A stretch of 64,000 nt of DNA from Chlorops oryzae (lineage: Eukaryota; Arthropoda; Insecta; Diptera; Chloropidae), in contig CM035809.1 in assembly GCA_020466095.1 (NCBI GenBank), positions 2,990,302 through 3,054,301 on the forward strand. Direction: 5' to 3'. Of this stretch, positions 10,964-23,475 are shown one piece after another; position 1 is the first letter of the stretch, and every line of letters begins with the position of its first letter. A model generated the notes under the pieces. That model searched no databases and had not been told where the DNA came from. It saw nothing but the letters and a program-made list of their open reading frames with translations. Both the position numbers and the translations under genes were made by a program.

Positions 10964-11660
10964 AACAAGTCAGAGTGCTATAGTCAGGCGAGCCTGACAA
11001 TAAAATACCCGACACGGACACACATGCTCAAATAATTTTTAATATCAAGAGGTGTTAAGGCCATAGCGGGACCCATATACCGGCCTTTTTTTATATATGA
11101 AAACCGCCCCTTTGACACGCCCACTTTTTCAATTCTCTTTATAATTCTAATCGAAGGCTTAAATATACGCTCAAATTCTAAGTTTTATTGAACTATTTCG
11201 AAAAAGTAAGACTTTGAGGCAGCTTTGAGATTTTTGTGACAGACCCTAGTACTGGAGATACCCTTAATAATATACCTATCAAAGAAATTTTTGGAGAGGA
11301 TGTTTATGGCTACAAAGGAAGCATAAGCGCCAAAATTCGTTCAAGTCACATTTGAATTTCGGGTGTAGGAGAGAATTTTCGAAAAACGCCCTTCTACCAC
11401 GCCCACTTTTTTAATTTTTTTAAATCATAGTATTTGCCTTTAAACATGTTAAATACCAAATTTCATCAAAATATCTTGAAAAACTTCGATTTTAGAGCAG
11501 TTTTTGTGATTTTCGTAACAGACCCTAGTACTGGAGGTACCCCTAAAAATGGTCCGATCGGCTCCATTCTCGAACTTGTTCTTACTCATGTCCCCGTTAG
11601 CACGCATACCAAGTTTCTTCCTCCTCGCGCCATGCCAGAAAATAAGGGTTAATCGTAACT
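10964..11660 (+). mobile_element. DINE-1/mini-me-like (Helentron-associated) element, 3' truncated
   Basis: Starts with 'aacaagt' and 'atagtcaggcgagcctgac', like the copies at 48549, 57019 and 62252. It has the shared blocks 'cagaccctagtactggag' (twice) and 'cacgcccac', and lacks the GTCY tract and the 'gtgtcgggtataaaaa' end. The last part resembles the second subfamily seen at 50471-51658, so it may be a recombinant. Confidence 0.7.
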
Positions 11661-13870
11661 TGTGAGGTGAAAGGTGTTTCCTCCACTTTATTTAACTTTA
11701 GTAGAAAATCCTCCCACTTTCAAACGCTTTAGGAAAATTTATGAAAAACGATGTAGCCTCGTAACAATAAAGATAACTGATGAATTCTCGTTTCAATTAC
11801 TCAAAACCTGGAACCAATAAATTCTCGTCAAAGTTTTAAACAGCGGAATGCGTTGAAAACCTGTGTCTGATAATCCCTCGCAAGGATATCAATTTTTTCT
11901 CAAGGAGTTCAGCTGGTCTTTTCTGCATTGTTGATTTAAGGATTTTTGATTGCCATTGTCTTGGATTGTTAAACACTAAAAGGAAGATTCTCTCACTCCA
12001 CTAGCGATTTCAATTTTTCTCTTCGTGTCAAAAATTTTTTGGTGAATATCTGAGATGGAATTAATGATTTCTTATAATCTTTTCCATCTGTCCAAATCAT
12101 TTTACGCAATTTAATGAATGTTTTTGCTTTGATATGTCTTTTCTTATATCATTAAATTATTTCGAATTTATCTTAGAATGAGACTGAGAAAGTAACACGA
12201 AAAGTCTTCATTTCTGAAAAATGTCCCTTTTTGATTGCTCCAAGTGTTTTGCGTCATTAGCCGTTGGAAACTGTAAGGACTCCATCGATCGTAGAAAAAA
12301 AATCAAATGAAATTTTATCACAAATAAGAAAAAGACTATTGCTTCACTTGTAAATAAAGGAAAAAGACTTCCACGAGGTACAGCTAAAAGCAGCTGAGGG
12401 ACCCCCATCAATCGAAACTCATCTGAAATGTTTCCCATTATAGAATGGATTTTTCCATCACATTAAAATCTTAAACAAGATACGCTGCCATTGCTAAATC
12501 TGCTTAAGTTTGCTTAAATATGTTTGACTTAGGGAAACTAAGGAAATATTCTTCTTCCAATTTTCTATGACATTTAACAAGCTGCCTTGATTGAATTTGC
12601 TCTTTGTCTGACACTTTTCACTAAGTTTTATTGGAGATTTCCTGTGATGTTTCCCATGATATTTTCCAATTCTTTCGACTTCGATTTGTGATGTGAGTTC
12701 TTCTGAATTCCTTAGATGTGGACACACAGCTATAAGAGGGTAAGTAAAAATTTGTATAAGCGACAATACAATAAAAGAAGTTTCTCCAAGTGCCCTCTTT
12801 AACGAATCTGTGAGGGCGAAGCTACACGTCATCGTCACATTCTTCCCAGTCGAACTATTTAATTGACCATTTAGCCTGACGGAACACGTAACCATTCAAT
12901 GGGCTATTAATGCAGGAGCTATAAAAGTTGCAATTTAGACAAAATAACTTTTCTTAAGTATCTCTTGCGACGTGATTTTACTCATCTTTTGCAAGCCAAA
13001 ATGCGTAAAAGCGAAACAGTTTTCATGTAGGAACCTACATTTTCACGAACCTGATCAGCGATTATTTCAGTTTATTCGCGAAGAAACGATTTGTAGGTAC
13101 TCCTATGTCGGTGAAATTGCAGAGAATTTAAATAAGCGTTTACTTGAAATTGTAGAACCGAAATCTAAAACAAGTAAGAAAGCTTGCTTAAGTTTTTAAG
13201 CAAAAAATAGACATACCTAGATTTTCTAACTATGTTTTGAATTCGAAGTTTCTGCGCGTTTTCGTATAGGAATTTCGATAAGCCAATATCTGTGGTCGCG
13301 TTGTATCCAATTGGAACTTATAGAAAGAAATTCTCTTTGGTGGTTTCTTGACAAAACATAAAGAAATTTTTTGTCCAGAGCACAGCAAAGCTACAAACAA
13401 ATCCCTGCAAATTATTGATCGCCTCCAGTCATAAACATTCCTTGAGCTATAACAAAGGCTAGAATCCAATTTAAGCCTAAAAACTTTGGAAGTCCCAACC
13501 CATAATGTGCTTCTTTGAGTACGTATATATGTACATTAGAATTGCGAGAAAAATACAAACGGCTAAAAAATTGCTTAAAAAGTTTAACAACAAGCAATCC
13601 GATTATAGAATTTTTTCGTACTTTTTCCCGGTTTTGGCTTATATTTAAGCTGAAATATTCTATATGAAAGTTAAACCATATTTATTGCTCCTAATTTCCG
13701 TGTGTGATATTTGCACAATTCAGAATTTCAACTCATATGCTCACCTGTGGACGCTGCCTCTGTTGAAAAACTAAAGTTCAAACAAAACTTTATTTAGTTG
13801 CTCATAATTTCTCAGTTTCATATGTCCCACATTTTACAGAGTGCTCTCAGCTTCATAGAGGGGATTAAAC
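11661..13870. other. No gene recognised
   Basis: About 2.2 kb of AT-rich DNA. Open frames up to 133 aa occur (for example 12494-12895, minus strand) but show no family motif, signal peptide or exon structure that could be defended. Confidence 0.45.
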
Positions 13871-13871
13871 A

Positions 13872-14012
13872 GTAATACATTTCGATAATGAAACTTTTTT
13901 TTGTAGGCTAGGGAGGCGTGGAGATGTGCTATGGGAACGATTTTTTCTCTTCCCCGTGCGTCTCTTGACAACAACAAAATTTTTTTCTATCGAAATGTCT
14001 TACAGTGTTAGA
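13872..14012. repeat. Small inverted-repeat (MITE-like) sequence
   Basis: 'acatttcgata' at about 13880 and 'tatcgaaatgt' at about 13989 are inverted, with further partial pairing outside ('acagtaat' against 'cttacagtgtt'). The target duplication is not clear. The interior, with 'cgtctctt', loosely resembles the MITEs at 5797-6709, so it may be a distant relative. Confidence 0.35.
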
Positions 14013-14136
14013 ACGAAACATCCCTATCGGAATTTAGGCAATCAGATTGAAAAAAATATGTTATACAATTAGTTGAAAATCAATTAATTGAGATTCATGA
14101 ACTTTAATACAATATATTAAATCTACATATATTCGA

Positions 14137-14230
14137 TCTCTCCGTGGCGTAGCGCATAGCGATTGCGCTTAGCAATCCGAAAGCTGGAGTTCGAATCCAG
14201 TTGCAGGCAAAAATAAGATGTGGAAAAATT
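14137..14230 (+). repeat. tRNA-derived SINE-like copy
   Basis: The tRNA-like head has A box 'gtggcgtagcgcatagcg' and B box 'gagttcgaatccag'. It is followed by 'gatgtggaaaaattggga', the same tail as at 1332-1440. Shared head plus tail supports a common SINE family. Confidence 0.6.
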
Positions 14231-14746
14231 GGGAATTGAAAGAAGCAGGTAAATTTTAAATATTAAGGAAAATTTTGATTATCTCATGGAGGAGAAAAGA
14301 AGCTGCCACCCATACTGTAAAGTTTCAATCCTTTCTTCAAAAACCTCATACACAAGCTTTTTGAAAAAGTCCTATAAGTTACATAGAAGTTTTCTTTTTT
14401 TATTATTTTGAATAAAATGTTTGGTTGAAAACATATTATTCTAAGTTTGTTAACTATTATTTAAATGTTAGGATTATTATTATCTATGTTCGTGGCAGAA
14501 CGATTAAAAGATAAAAGAGAGATTAAGATTAGCTTGAGCGCCAGCAAAAAGCATGGAAGCACTTACATATGGTGATTTTCCAACCGCCAGTAAACGTTGT
14601 ATCGGACTATTTGAATTAAACCAAATAAATGTATTTCGAGAGATTTTTATTCTTTGTTGAGATCCGTTGAGGTATAATTCCAAGGGGATAATATAATTAC
14701 AAGGGGGTTGGGACTCTTGCCTAGAGTATATCCAAAAGACGGAACA
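14231..14746. other. No feature recognised
   Basis: AT-rich sequence between the SINE-like copy and the inverted-repeat unit. Nothing further is recognised. Confidence 0.4.
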
Positions 14747-15162
14747 ATTCTAGTTGCTGGCCGTTTCTGGGATCTTTTTTTTTGGTCCCAATCTATGGGA
14801 AATGACTCCCTGACTCCAAATCCTCTAGTTTGCCTCTAGTTTAGGAGATATCACGTTTTGAAAATCGCCAAAAAACGTACTAATTTTTACACTATCTTGA
14901 CATTTGCGTAGTTGCCACTTATTCGAAATTCGTGTGTGTTGCAAAATTCAAATATTTTATGCAAATTGTTGCCATACGTGTAAAAAAATATAAAAATTTT
15001 AACCTGCTTTTTAGCTTTTGAGCATTAATGTGAAACTGAGATATATTAAAGATTATGGAAAATAATTTGTTTTAGGGGTTTTATTTCTTAAAAATACAGT
15101 TAAAAAATTGGCGAGAGCAGTGGCGAGGAGGACGACGACAGCACTGGAGGAGAAGATTAAAA

Positions 15163-15219
15163 GGTCCTTTTCAGGACCACCAATCGGCTCTTTTCAGAGC
15201 CACCAAACGTTGGAAAAGA
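15163..15219 (+). promoter_or_regulatory. Two histone mRNA 3'-end stem-loops and a purine-rich downstream element
   Basis: GGTCCTTTTCAGGACC at 15163-15178 and GGCTCTTTTCAGAGCC at 15186-15201 each form a perfect 6-bp stem with a TTTC tetraloop followed by ACCA. This is the consensus bound by SLBP in replication-dependent histone mRNAs. 'ggaaaagaga' at 15210-15219 resembles the histone downstream element that pairs with U7 snRNA. No histone coding sequence lies upstream; the nearest frame ends in a short acidic run before a TAA at about 15158. Confidence 0.75.
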
Positions 15220-15280
15220 GAATTTAGAGAAATAGTGATGTGTTTTGTGTTGTGGAGAAAAAAGCGCCGCAGGCGAAAAA

Positions 15281-15319
15281 ATTTTATGAAAAATCGCGCG
15301 CGCGATTTTTCATAAAAAT
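15281..15319. repeat. Near-perfect palindrome with alternating CG centre
   Basis: The two halves meet at 15299/15300 and read 'atgaaaaatcgcgc' and its inverse. The (CG)n centre and A/T arms could extrude as a cruciform. It is flanked by two copies of 'gcgccgcaggcgaaaaa'. Confidence 0.8.
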
Positions 15320-15890
15320 TTTTCATGTTTTCTCAAAAATTGAAAAAAGTGTATCGTTTAGAGAGCGCCGCAGGCGAAAAATTTTTTCTCAAAAATGAAA
15401 AAGAAATTTGGGGCAAAAAACAAGTGCAATTACAGTTTTCAGTAATAATAATAAAAAAAAAAAAAAACTATTTCCCAAGTTTGAGAATTATTTTATAAAT
15501 ATTTCCCACAATATGGCTCATATTTTCCCACTTTTTTATTATCCACCTATGAAATCTACCAATTGGTAGATTTTTCAAAATAAAACGTCTGGCAACACCA
15601 CAACCATTTGTCAGTCTGTGTTCACAATGTTTACATTGCATTTTCATACAAACTTTAAAGGTCGATATCTCCTAAACTAGTGGCGACCGACAAAAACGGA
15701 TTGCAGATTTGGAATCAGGAGGCCATTCTACATATACATACCGAGTTTCAACCCAGAAACGGCCAGCAACTAGAATTATGCCCAAAAGACTTTTCGATGA
15801 ACGTAGATTGCAGTAAAATTGAAAGAAGAAAAAATTCCTTTCTCTTTGATGTCCAATTTGTTCCGTTCGTCGAAATTCAAAAGAAGAAGT

Positions 15891-16649
15891 TGTTGTGAGT
15901 CTCTCCCAAACTCACATGTGGTCACCTTAAACCGAGAGCAAAAGGCAGTGACCTGCATTTATGAATTTCTACTTCAAGGTGATTCCATGCTACTCAAAAG
16001 CACTGTCCAGCGTAAATTGCTGACAAATGCAAACATGCAGTTCGGCCGCTGGTAACAACAACAACACCGGCACAGTATAAGCACGATTGACAAACATCAG
16101 CACTACAACAGCAAATGCACAATTGCAATTCGATCGCTGGCAACAACAAAAACAACTCCACTAAGTGAACGGAAGTAAAGGCAACAACAACAGTATGGCA
16201 ATGTTGGTACAATTGCAGGTGAAGGTCGCGGTCAAGATTATGCAATATGTTCTGGAAGAATCGACGACGATCGCGGATCATGGGAATATTCAATATTGTA
16301 AGATCAGCAATATTGATCTATAAAAACGGAGCTTCGACGACTGGAAGCTCAGACTCAATCTGAGACTCAACTTCGACTTCTTCTGCGAGCGTACTCACCC
16401 ACGGGCCACGACGTCAGAAGCATAGGGCAGTTTCAAGTTAGGATAAGTAATTCTGTTTAGACCTAAGGATTCAAACCTTAAATAAAAGGATTAAACCTTA
16501 GATAAAATATTTTATTTAAAAGGAAATATAGGAACTATTATTCGCTCGACACTGTCTGAGCGCTTGGTTTCCTATATCTCAGCATTGGAATAAAGGAACG
16601 TTTATACGCTCGACCCCGTCTGAGCGCTTCACTTCCTTAGATTCCAACA
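15891..16649 (+). repeat. 5' LTR
   Basis: 759 bp. It matches 43226-44891 with few substitutions. It has a 73-bp block (about 16039-16111, containing 'acaacaacaacacc') that the 3' LTR lacks, and it lacks the tandem insertion found in the 3' LTR. Its 3' half carries 'cgctcgacactgtctgagcg' and 'cgctcgaccccgtctgagcg', a near-duplicate pair around 16550-16630. Confidence 0.9.
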
Positions 16650-16672
16650 TTATTTGGCGCAGCCGGTTTTCG
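16650..16672 (+). promoter_or_regulatory. Candidate primer binding site
   Basis: 'tggcgcagccgg' begins four bases after the 5' LTR end, where a tRNA 3' end should anneal to prime minus-strand DNA synthesis. Which tRNA is used cannot be settled by eye. Confidence 0.6.
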
Positions 16673-17298
16673 ACTGACTTTCAGTTGGATGAGAACTCAG
16701 TTTTCCTCAAAGCTTTGAACAAAATTATATTGATCGCTATGCAGCTTGGCGCATTTTGCTAAGTTGGAATTGTGTCAATTTTAATTAGCGACTAGTTGCT
16801 ACCACAGGGCAAAAAAGCTTATTATGCTGCATGCGAGATTGTAATTTTTGAGCAAAGATTGTATTGTCAAGGATATCTTGCCAATATATCTGGGCAAAAA
16901 GCTTAGAAGAGATATTGAAACATACATGAACGGCTATAAACGAATTTCGCCTGTGATTGGAATTGTGTCAATTTTAATTAGCGACTAGTTGCTACCAAAA
17001 ACAGCCGATCAATTCATTAGCACGATTGTATGGTAAAACACAGGTCAATATTTTTTAACGCAAGTAAATATTTTTTGAATCCTGGCGTCTGGGCAGAATT
17101 ATTGAAATAATATTTGTTTTACAAGAATCGACGGTAGCAGTTACCAAGCACAAGAAAATTAAATCAACGATTTCACCAAGCAATGTGGCGCAGAATAACG
17201 AAAATTAAAATGGTAAGTACAACAGAAAATTATTTACTATAACCACATTGAGTCCCTGCTTATTATTTTTGATTTTACGGGAAATATAATTAAACCTT
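16673..17298 (+). other. 5' leader of the LTR element
   Basis: Non-coding leader between the primer site and gag. A block of about 39 bp containing 'gcgactagttgctacca' occurs twice, 195 bp apart (16764-16802 and 16959-16997). No splice donor could be assigned with confidence. Confidence 0.6.
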
Positions 17299-19126
17299 AT
17301 GGCCAAAGAACTAGATGCGTTAAAAGACAAACTAAAATTATTCGAAACTGATTCCGAAGAAGTTCTTAGAGAAGCAAGGGAGTTAGCACGAGAATCAATT
17401 TTGAGCAAGGAAATTTCGAAATTAGTAAAGGATCAAGCAGTGCTGGGTCAATTTTCAAAATTAGGGAAAGCTACGTTTTTAATTAATCAAATCAAAAATT
17501 CAGTAAGTGTTGCGGAACAGGCCACAGAGAACAAAATTCAGATATTAGAAGAGTCAATACAGGGTTTAACAAGAGAGTGCAAAAAATTAAGAGCACAGAT
17601 TGACGTACAGAATAATTTGATTGACGAATCTGAAAGGGATAACCAAGAACTAAGAGAATCACTAAGTAAGGCCGTCGGTAATAAGTTAGCAGAAACAGTG
17701 GAAAAAGACAAAGCACGCTTAAAGGAAAGCGAGGAGGAAGTAAGATATTTGAAACAGGAAGTTAAACAGCTTAAGACAGCATTAAAAAACTTTTGTAACA
17801 CCGCAGCCTCTCCTAACCCAGGCCAATCGCGAAAACTAAGGACAACTAGCTCAAACACAGATAATCTCGCTCTCCCCACAGTCCAAAACGTAGTTCCACT
17901 TAACGAAAATTCCTTAACACCCACAACTACTGCTCAGCATATTATTCCTACAATCAAGACAACTAGCCCCAGCACAGATAATCTAACAATCCCAGCATCC
18001 TCCCCATCCCATCATACAATACGTATAAATATGGCCACCAATATGCAGGTAGACGAATTGATGGGAAAAGTAAATAACCTCGTTCCATATTTTTCAGGCA
18101 CTAACAATGCCGATTTATATCTAGAAGTTGATAGATTTGTTAATGGAATTGGATTATTGAAAAGCGTAGTAGGGAACAGCAATATAAGCGACATACTTGG
18201 TTGCATAAAAAACAGACTAGCAGGCAAAGCTTACGAAATTGTCTCAAAGAGAATAATAAACAATCTGGATGAGTTAAATGACGTCATAAAATCAGAATTT
18301 TTGAAAAAACGAAGCTTAGAAACAATCAGATATGAAATTGCATCCGCAAAGCAGCAGAGTACTGAAAAGGTTTCGGAGTTTGGTAGGAAGATAGAATCTT
18401 TATTGCGTGAAGCCGAAGAGCTTATTAGGGAATCGTGGAACCGTACTGAAGCAGTAGCATTGCTACACGACTACCAGAAATTAGGAAAAAAATAAATTTA
18501 TTTTTGGTATTCAGGACCCCTTTTTACGAAACAGACTCGAGGGCGCAGAACATGAATCACTATTTACTCTTATAAAATTAGCGCAGACGACGGAAGAGCG
18601 ACATGAGGAAAATAGTAAAATTGGATATTCTGATCATTTCATAAATAAACAAACCCCAGTAGCCATACATCAAGCTCGGTGTTCATTTTGTAACGTAGAA
18701 GGCCATACTTGGGATGTTTGCGTGCAAAGAAAAAATACGCCCTATTGCGGTAGTTGTGCTCAATATGGGCACACCACTAATGCGCAATGTAACGTAAAGA
18801 ATACTCCCATACAAAATTGCGGTTTTTGCGGAAAAACGGGACACTCCGAAAAAAATTGCTATGCGAAAATTAAAAATTTATTTTGTAACGTCTGTCAGTT
18901 AAAGGGTCATGAAACAAATCCGTACTGCAGGCAGGGGCACAAAAACAAACAAGCTAATCAGAACAATTCACAAACGAGAAATAGCGATCGCAATACTAAT
19001 AACAATCGAAGCGCCCCAACAATGAATAAAGCCATTCAATGTTTTAAATGCTCGCAACCGGGTCATATTGCAAGAAATTGTCCGAATAATCAGGGAAACC
19101 CCTCGCGGCCCGGTCTCGGCCATTAG
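17299..19126 (+). pseudogene. gag: gag (capsid/nucleocapsid) with one frameshift
   Basis: The first frame (17299-18495) starts MAKELDAL. It has a long heptad-like coiled coil, a low-complexity Thr/Pro stretch, then a capsid-like region (about residues 250-398). The frame shifts in the A run at 18484-18491. The second frame runs to 19126 and carries five CCHC-type zinc knuckles, the first at about 18676 ('CSFCNVEGH') and the last 'CFKCSQPGHIARNC' near 19042. Gag packages the element RNA. Five knuckles is more than most insect gypsy elements have. The pol frame follows at -1 relative to this second frame, consistent with ribosomal frameshifting at the gag-pol junction. Confidence 0.8.
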
Positions 19127-19170
19127 ACCGGAATGCCAGCAGCAAACAAGAGTCTCTGAGGCCAATTCAA

Positions 19171-22035
19171 ATGAGAAATTCAGAAAAAGCAATATATAAA
19201 GACGAATTAAAGGAGCTAGATATAAATAAAATTTTTTTAGATGATGTTGACAAAAAAACGATCAGTATAAATTTAAATTGTAATAAATCAGAGAAAAAAA
19301 GAATAATGAGTTCAAGAATCTTAAGTAAAAAAGAACTCTCATTAAAGAAAAATCAAAAGCAAAAGCGAAGAGTGCATTTTAACGAGAATATGAGTTTTCA
19401 TTTTTACGAGAGTTCAATGCCAATTGTAAATGCAGAATCAGAAAAAACGGTTGAAGATAAAAAGAGTAAAAACGAAGATAGAAGTCAATTTCGAAAATTA
19501 TTTTTATCTTTTGTGTTACCTTTTTTAGCAGCCATAAGCGAAAAATTTTCTATTTTGCGCAATCAAACTTGGGAATGGCTAAAAGAACGAAAGAAGCACC
19601 CCTGTAGGAACCTGATTCGAAATAATCCCAAATCTTTTAATAAACAATGTTCAGGCTTAGTGTCAGACGACGCGTTTATAGTATTTCCTAATCGACAAGC
19701 TATAAACGATGAGGTAACTCTGTTAGTGGACACTGGAGCTGACACTAGTTTAATTAAATGGGAAGCGTTAAAAAATGTAAATAACATTTATGAATCGGAA
19801 ACCAAGAGTTTAGTGGGAGCCTTCGGAGGCACCGTTAGGAGTAAAGCAATTATAGACATTGGTCATACAAATAATGAAGAGTTGAATTTTAAGTTTCACG
19901 TTTTACCAAAGGGTAGTAAAATTCCGGGAGATGGACTATTAGGCAGAGATGGGCTCTGGAAAAAATCAGTAATAGATACCATAGATAAAGAAATTAAATT
20001 TTTCAAAAATGGCAAAGAAATTGCTTCACTTCCACTTGTTAGTTCCACTTATAGCAGTCGGGTTTGTACTATTAAGCCAGTCACGATCCGTGCTAGGACA
20101 GCGAGGGCAAGAGAAATATGCGCAGAGAAATTTTCCGGAGAAATCGTTATACAAAAAAGGGAAATTATGCCTAACGTTTTCGTAGGAGGTACAATTACGG
20201 AAATTTTAAAGGGAAAGGGCTATGTGCCAATGTTGAACGCAAATCACACGGATGTTCGAATAGAATCCAGTGAATTAGAATATGACTGTGGCACAGAATT
20301 TGAAAGTTTGGACGTTCCAAACATTAATCAATTACAAGAAGGGTGTAATGAGAATAATCGTTTTAACTTTTTGATGAACGCAGTAAATTTTGATAAAAAT
20401 CTTAATAAAGATGAATTGCATTCCATAAAAAAAATATTTAGAGACTATACCGATATATTTCTTTTGCAAGGAGACAAACTTTCATACACTACGGTATTGA
20501 GTCATGAAATTCCTACGGAAGCAGGAAAAGCCCCAATTAATAGTAGACAGTACAGGCTGCCGGAACATCAAAAAGCGGAAATAAATTCACAGGTTAACAA
20601 AATGTTGGCAGACAACATAATAAAGCCAAGCAAATCACCTTGGAATTCGCCCATAATTTTAGTTCCAAAAAGGACAGGAAAAGATGGCGAGAAAAAATGG
20701 AGACTAGTAGTTGACTTTAGAAAATTAAATGAAATGACTCTTAAACAAGTTTTCCCTATTCCGAGAATAGATGAAATCCTAGATCAATTGGGATGTAGTC
20801 GCTATTTTTCTACACTTGACTTAGCTAGTGGCTACCATCAGGTGGTGGTTGACGAAAAAGATAGACAAAAAACAGCTTTCAGCACAGGTATAGGCCATTT
20901 CGAATTTATAAGAATGCCTTTCGGTCTCACGGGAGCACCAGCAACGTTTCAAAGAATTTTGAATAGTATTTTGACTGGTCTTCAGGGAATTGATTGCTTT
21001 GTTTACCTTGACGACATTGTCATCTACGCCAGAAATTTAGATGAACACGATATTCGACTAAGAAATGTTTTTGACGTTTTAAGGGAAAATAATCTTAAAC
21101 TCCAAACAGAAAAATGTCAATTCCTGAAGAGAGAAGTAGTTTACTTAGGGCACAAATGTTCAGAATCAGGTGTTTTACCTGATCCAGCAAAAGTAGAATC
21201 CGTTAAAAATATTAAACCACCCAAAAATATTAAAGAACTGCAGTCATTTCTCGGCTTAATCAATTATTATAGAAAGTTTATACCCGAGGCAGCCAAAATA
21301 TCCTTACCATTAACAAAATTATTAAGAAAAGAAGAGAAATTTATTTGGAATAAGCATTGCCAAGACGCAATGGAGAAATTGAAAGAAGCAGTGACAAGCC
21401 CCCCTATACTACAATATCCTGATTTTGAAAAGTTATTTATTCTTACAACAGACGCCAGCAACGAAGCATTAGGTGCAGTATTGTCGCAAGGTGAGCCAGG
21501 ACAGGATCTGCCAATATACTATGCGAGTAGGGCACTTAGTGCAACCGAAAAACGATATTCCACGATAGAAAAAGAATTTTTGGCAATAGTTTGGGCAGTT
21601 AAAAATTTTAGAACATACCTATTAGGCAAACATTTCAAAATTTATACCGACCATAAACCACTTAAAGGCATAGCGAATTTAAAAGACCAAGATACCAGAT
21701 TGGGCCGTTTCCGATTGAAACTTTTAGAATACGATTTTGAAATCCTTTACAAACCCGGAAAAAATAACCTTAATGCAGATGCACTAAGTAGACTCCCAAG
21801 TTCAGAAACACCAATAGCAGTAGTAACCAGATCAATTTCAAAAACAAAACCAGAAGAATTCGATACGTCAACAACTGTAAGCCCGAGTGAGAATTATAAC
21901 GAAGATACGGCAGTTGTGCTAACGGATCCAACAGAGATACAAAAAATTATAAAAATTTTCCATGACAGTCCAATAGGAGGCCATAAAGGGTTTTTGAAAA
22001 CATACTTTCGTGTCAGAAAACAATTTAAATGGGAA
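19171..22035 (+). CDS. pol: pol: protease, reverse transcriptase, RNase H and start of integrase
   Basis: Aspartic protease motif 'LLVDTGADTSLI' lies at about residue 186. The RT core includes 'VDFRKLNE' and the catalytic 'FVYLDDIVIYA' near residue 610. RNase H shows 'TTDAS' near 760, 'EKEFLAIVWAV' and 'YTDHKPL'. The integrase zinc region begins with 'HDSPIGGH'. The order PR-RT-RH-IN is that of Ty3/gypsy, and the motifs resemble the 17.6/297 group of insects. The frame is open throughout until the element inserted at 22036; the extra residues after that come from the insertion. Start is the first ATG after the gag stop, though the natural product is probably a gag-pol fusion. Confidence 0.92.
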
Positions 22036-23473
22036 CCCAAGCGACACAGATATCAAATTTGGAGAGTATTCTTAGACATAAAACTCTTTGAATGCTCTTT
22101 AGAAGGTCTTTGGAAAACTTAATGTCTTTGAAAACTCTCTGAAAAGTATAATAAAAACTTAAAAAAATATATTGTCTCAAACAACTCTTTCAAACGTCTT
22201 TAGAATACTTCAAAAATCGTATGTCTTAGAAAGCTCTCAATAAACTCTTTGAACAGCGTCCGAAGACCGATTTCCGATAACGTTTTTTTTAACTCTTCGG
22301 AAACTCTCATATTGGTATTTCAAAGAGGTAACACAAACATATTTAGAAAACTCTTCAAAACACATTTTAAAGAGCTTTGTGAGAGTAGGCCTCTATATTC
22401 CTGTTTATAAAGACCTTTCAGAGATTTTCAGTGACGTCACGTCTTTGGAAACTCTTACAAAGAACTTATTGAGAGGGAATAGTGAGTCATTACATTTTAT
22501 TGTTTGTTTTTGACTTTTTTTTTCATTTACGCAGGGTTGACATTAACAAGTGAGAACCGAAATAACAAAAGCAAAATCAAAATGCAGCTCTTACCAGGGG
22601 TGTTATTTAGCTTGAAACGAAAAAATTCTGATGCAACTCTAAATTTGTCTGCTCATTATTGAGACCTTTAACTCTTCAGAAGGTCTTCAAAAGACATTTG
22701 GAAATCCGCCATATTTTTGGGTCTAAGTTGCATGTTGTTTATTTTTAAACAATCAACCAAAACTTTTTTTATGCTTTATGAAAATGTTGATTTCAAATTA
22801 AAAAGGGAAAATGCCTGAAATAAGTTTTCTATTATTACAGAATAAAATTTAAAAAAAAACGGAAAGAAATTTAAAAAAATAACGATTTTTAAACTTAAAT
22901 ATTTTTGCAAAACATTAATATTTTAAAGGCGCGTGAAAATTTAGTGGGGTAGAATATATCATATTGCCGATGAACTGATATCCGTTTTCATTTTTATGTT
23001 CAAATAATCGAGATATTTCATTACAATTTTTAATATTTTTTTATTACATTATAATCTCCACACGTGTCCTTTTGTGTTCAAAATATTTCCAACATTGAAT
23101 ATGTAGGACGTCTTTTGTGTTTCTTCTTAAAGAAAATGAAATAGGATATATTTTATAAAACGTATGAGCATATTTGCGTCCCTATCACGCACACTGACTG
23201 ATGATGACATAATAATTCAGTCTTTCAAAGAACTCTTAAAGATGTTTTAAAGATCTTTCAAAGAGTTCTCAAAGACTTCCTAGAGAGAAAACTGATTGTT
23301 TTTTAAGTCTCTAAAAACTCTCATAAGGCCCCTAAGCCCCGCCTTTTTGCGTCCTTTTAGTCTTTAGAAGGTCTTCAAGAGCGCTCAAAGAGCTTTTCTG
23401 AGAGCATTAGCTCTCATTAATTAGTCTCTGAGCGCTCTTGAAGACCGTTTAAAGACAAGTTGTGTCGCTTGGG
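22036..23473. mobile_element. Non-coding DNA transposon inserted in integrase, TIR CCCAAGCGACACA
   Basis: CCCAAGCGACACA at 22036 is inverted at the right end (TGTGTCGCTTGGG ending 23473). AA is duplicated outside (22034-22035 and 23474-23475). Removing the element and one AA joins the two integrase parts in the same frame, so the boundaries are exact. Both subterminal regions consist of many variants of 'ctctttgaaa' and 'gtctttaga'. No gene lies inside the 1438 bp. The CCCAAR end and 2-bp duplication match other elements in the window. Confidence 0.85.
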
Positions 23474-23475
23474 AA

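Larger units (their letters stand above)
14747..15777. repeat. Inverted-repeat unit carrying histone-type stem-loops
   Basis: The left arm (14747-14852) is the inverse of the right arm (15664-15777). Both contain 'gatatctcctaaactag' and 'cagaaacggccagcaactag' when read in the same direction, with a diverged centre. The 0.8-kb interior has no long reading frame. It holds two histone-type 3' stem-loops (15163-15201), a strong palindrome (15281-15319) and a repeated 'gcgccgcaggcgaaaaa' (15264 and 15365). It may be a non-autonomous element with long terminal inverted repeats; no target duplication was identified. Confidence 0.5.

Noticed and set aside
22036..22122. Extra C-terminal residues after the pol frame
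   Set aside because: They derive from the inserted element at 22036; the true continuation is at 23476.
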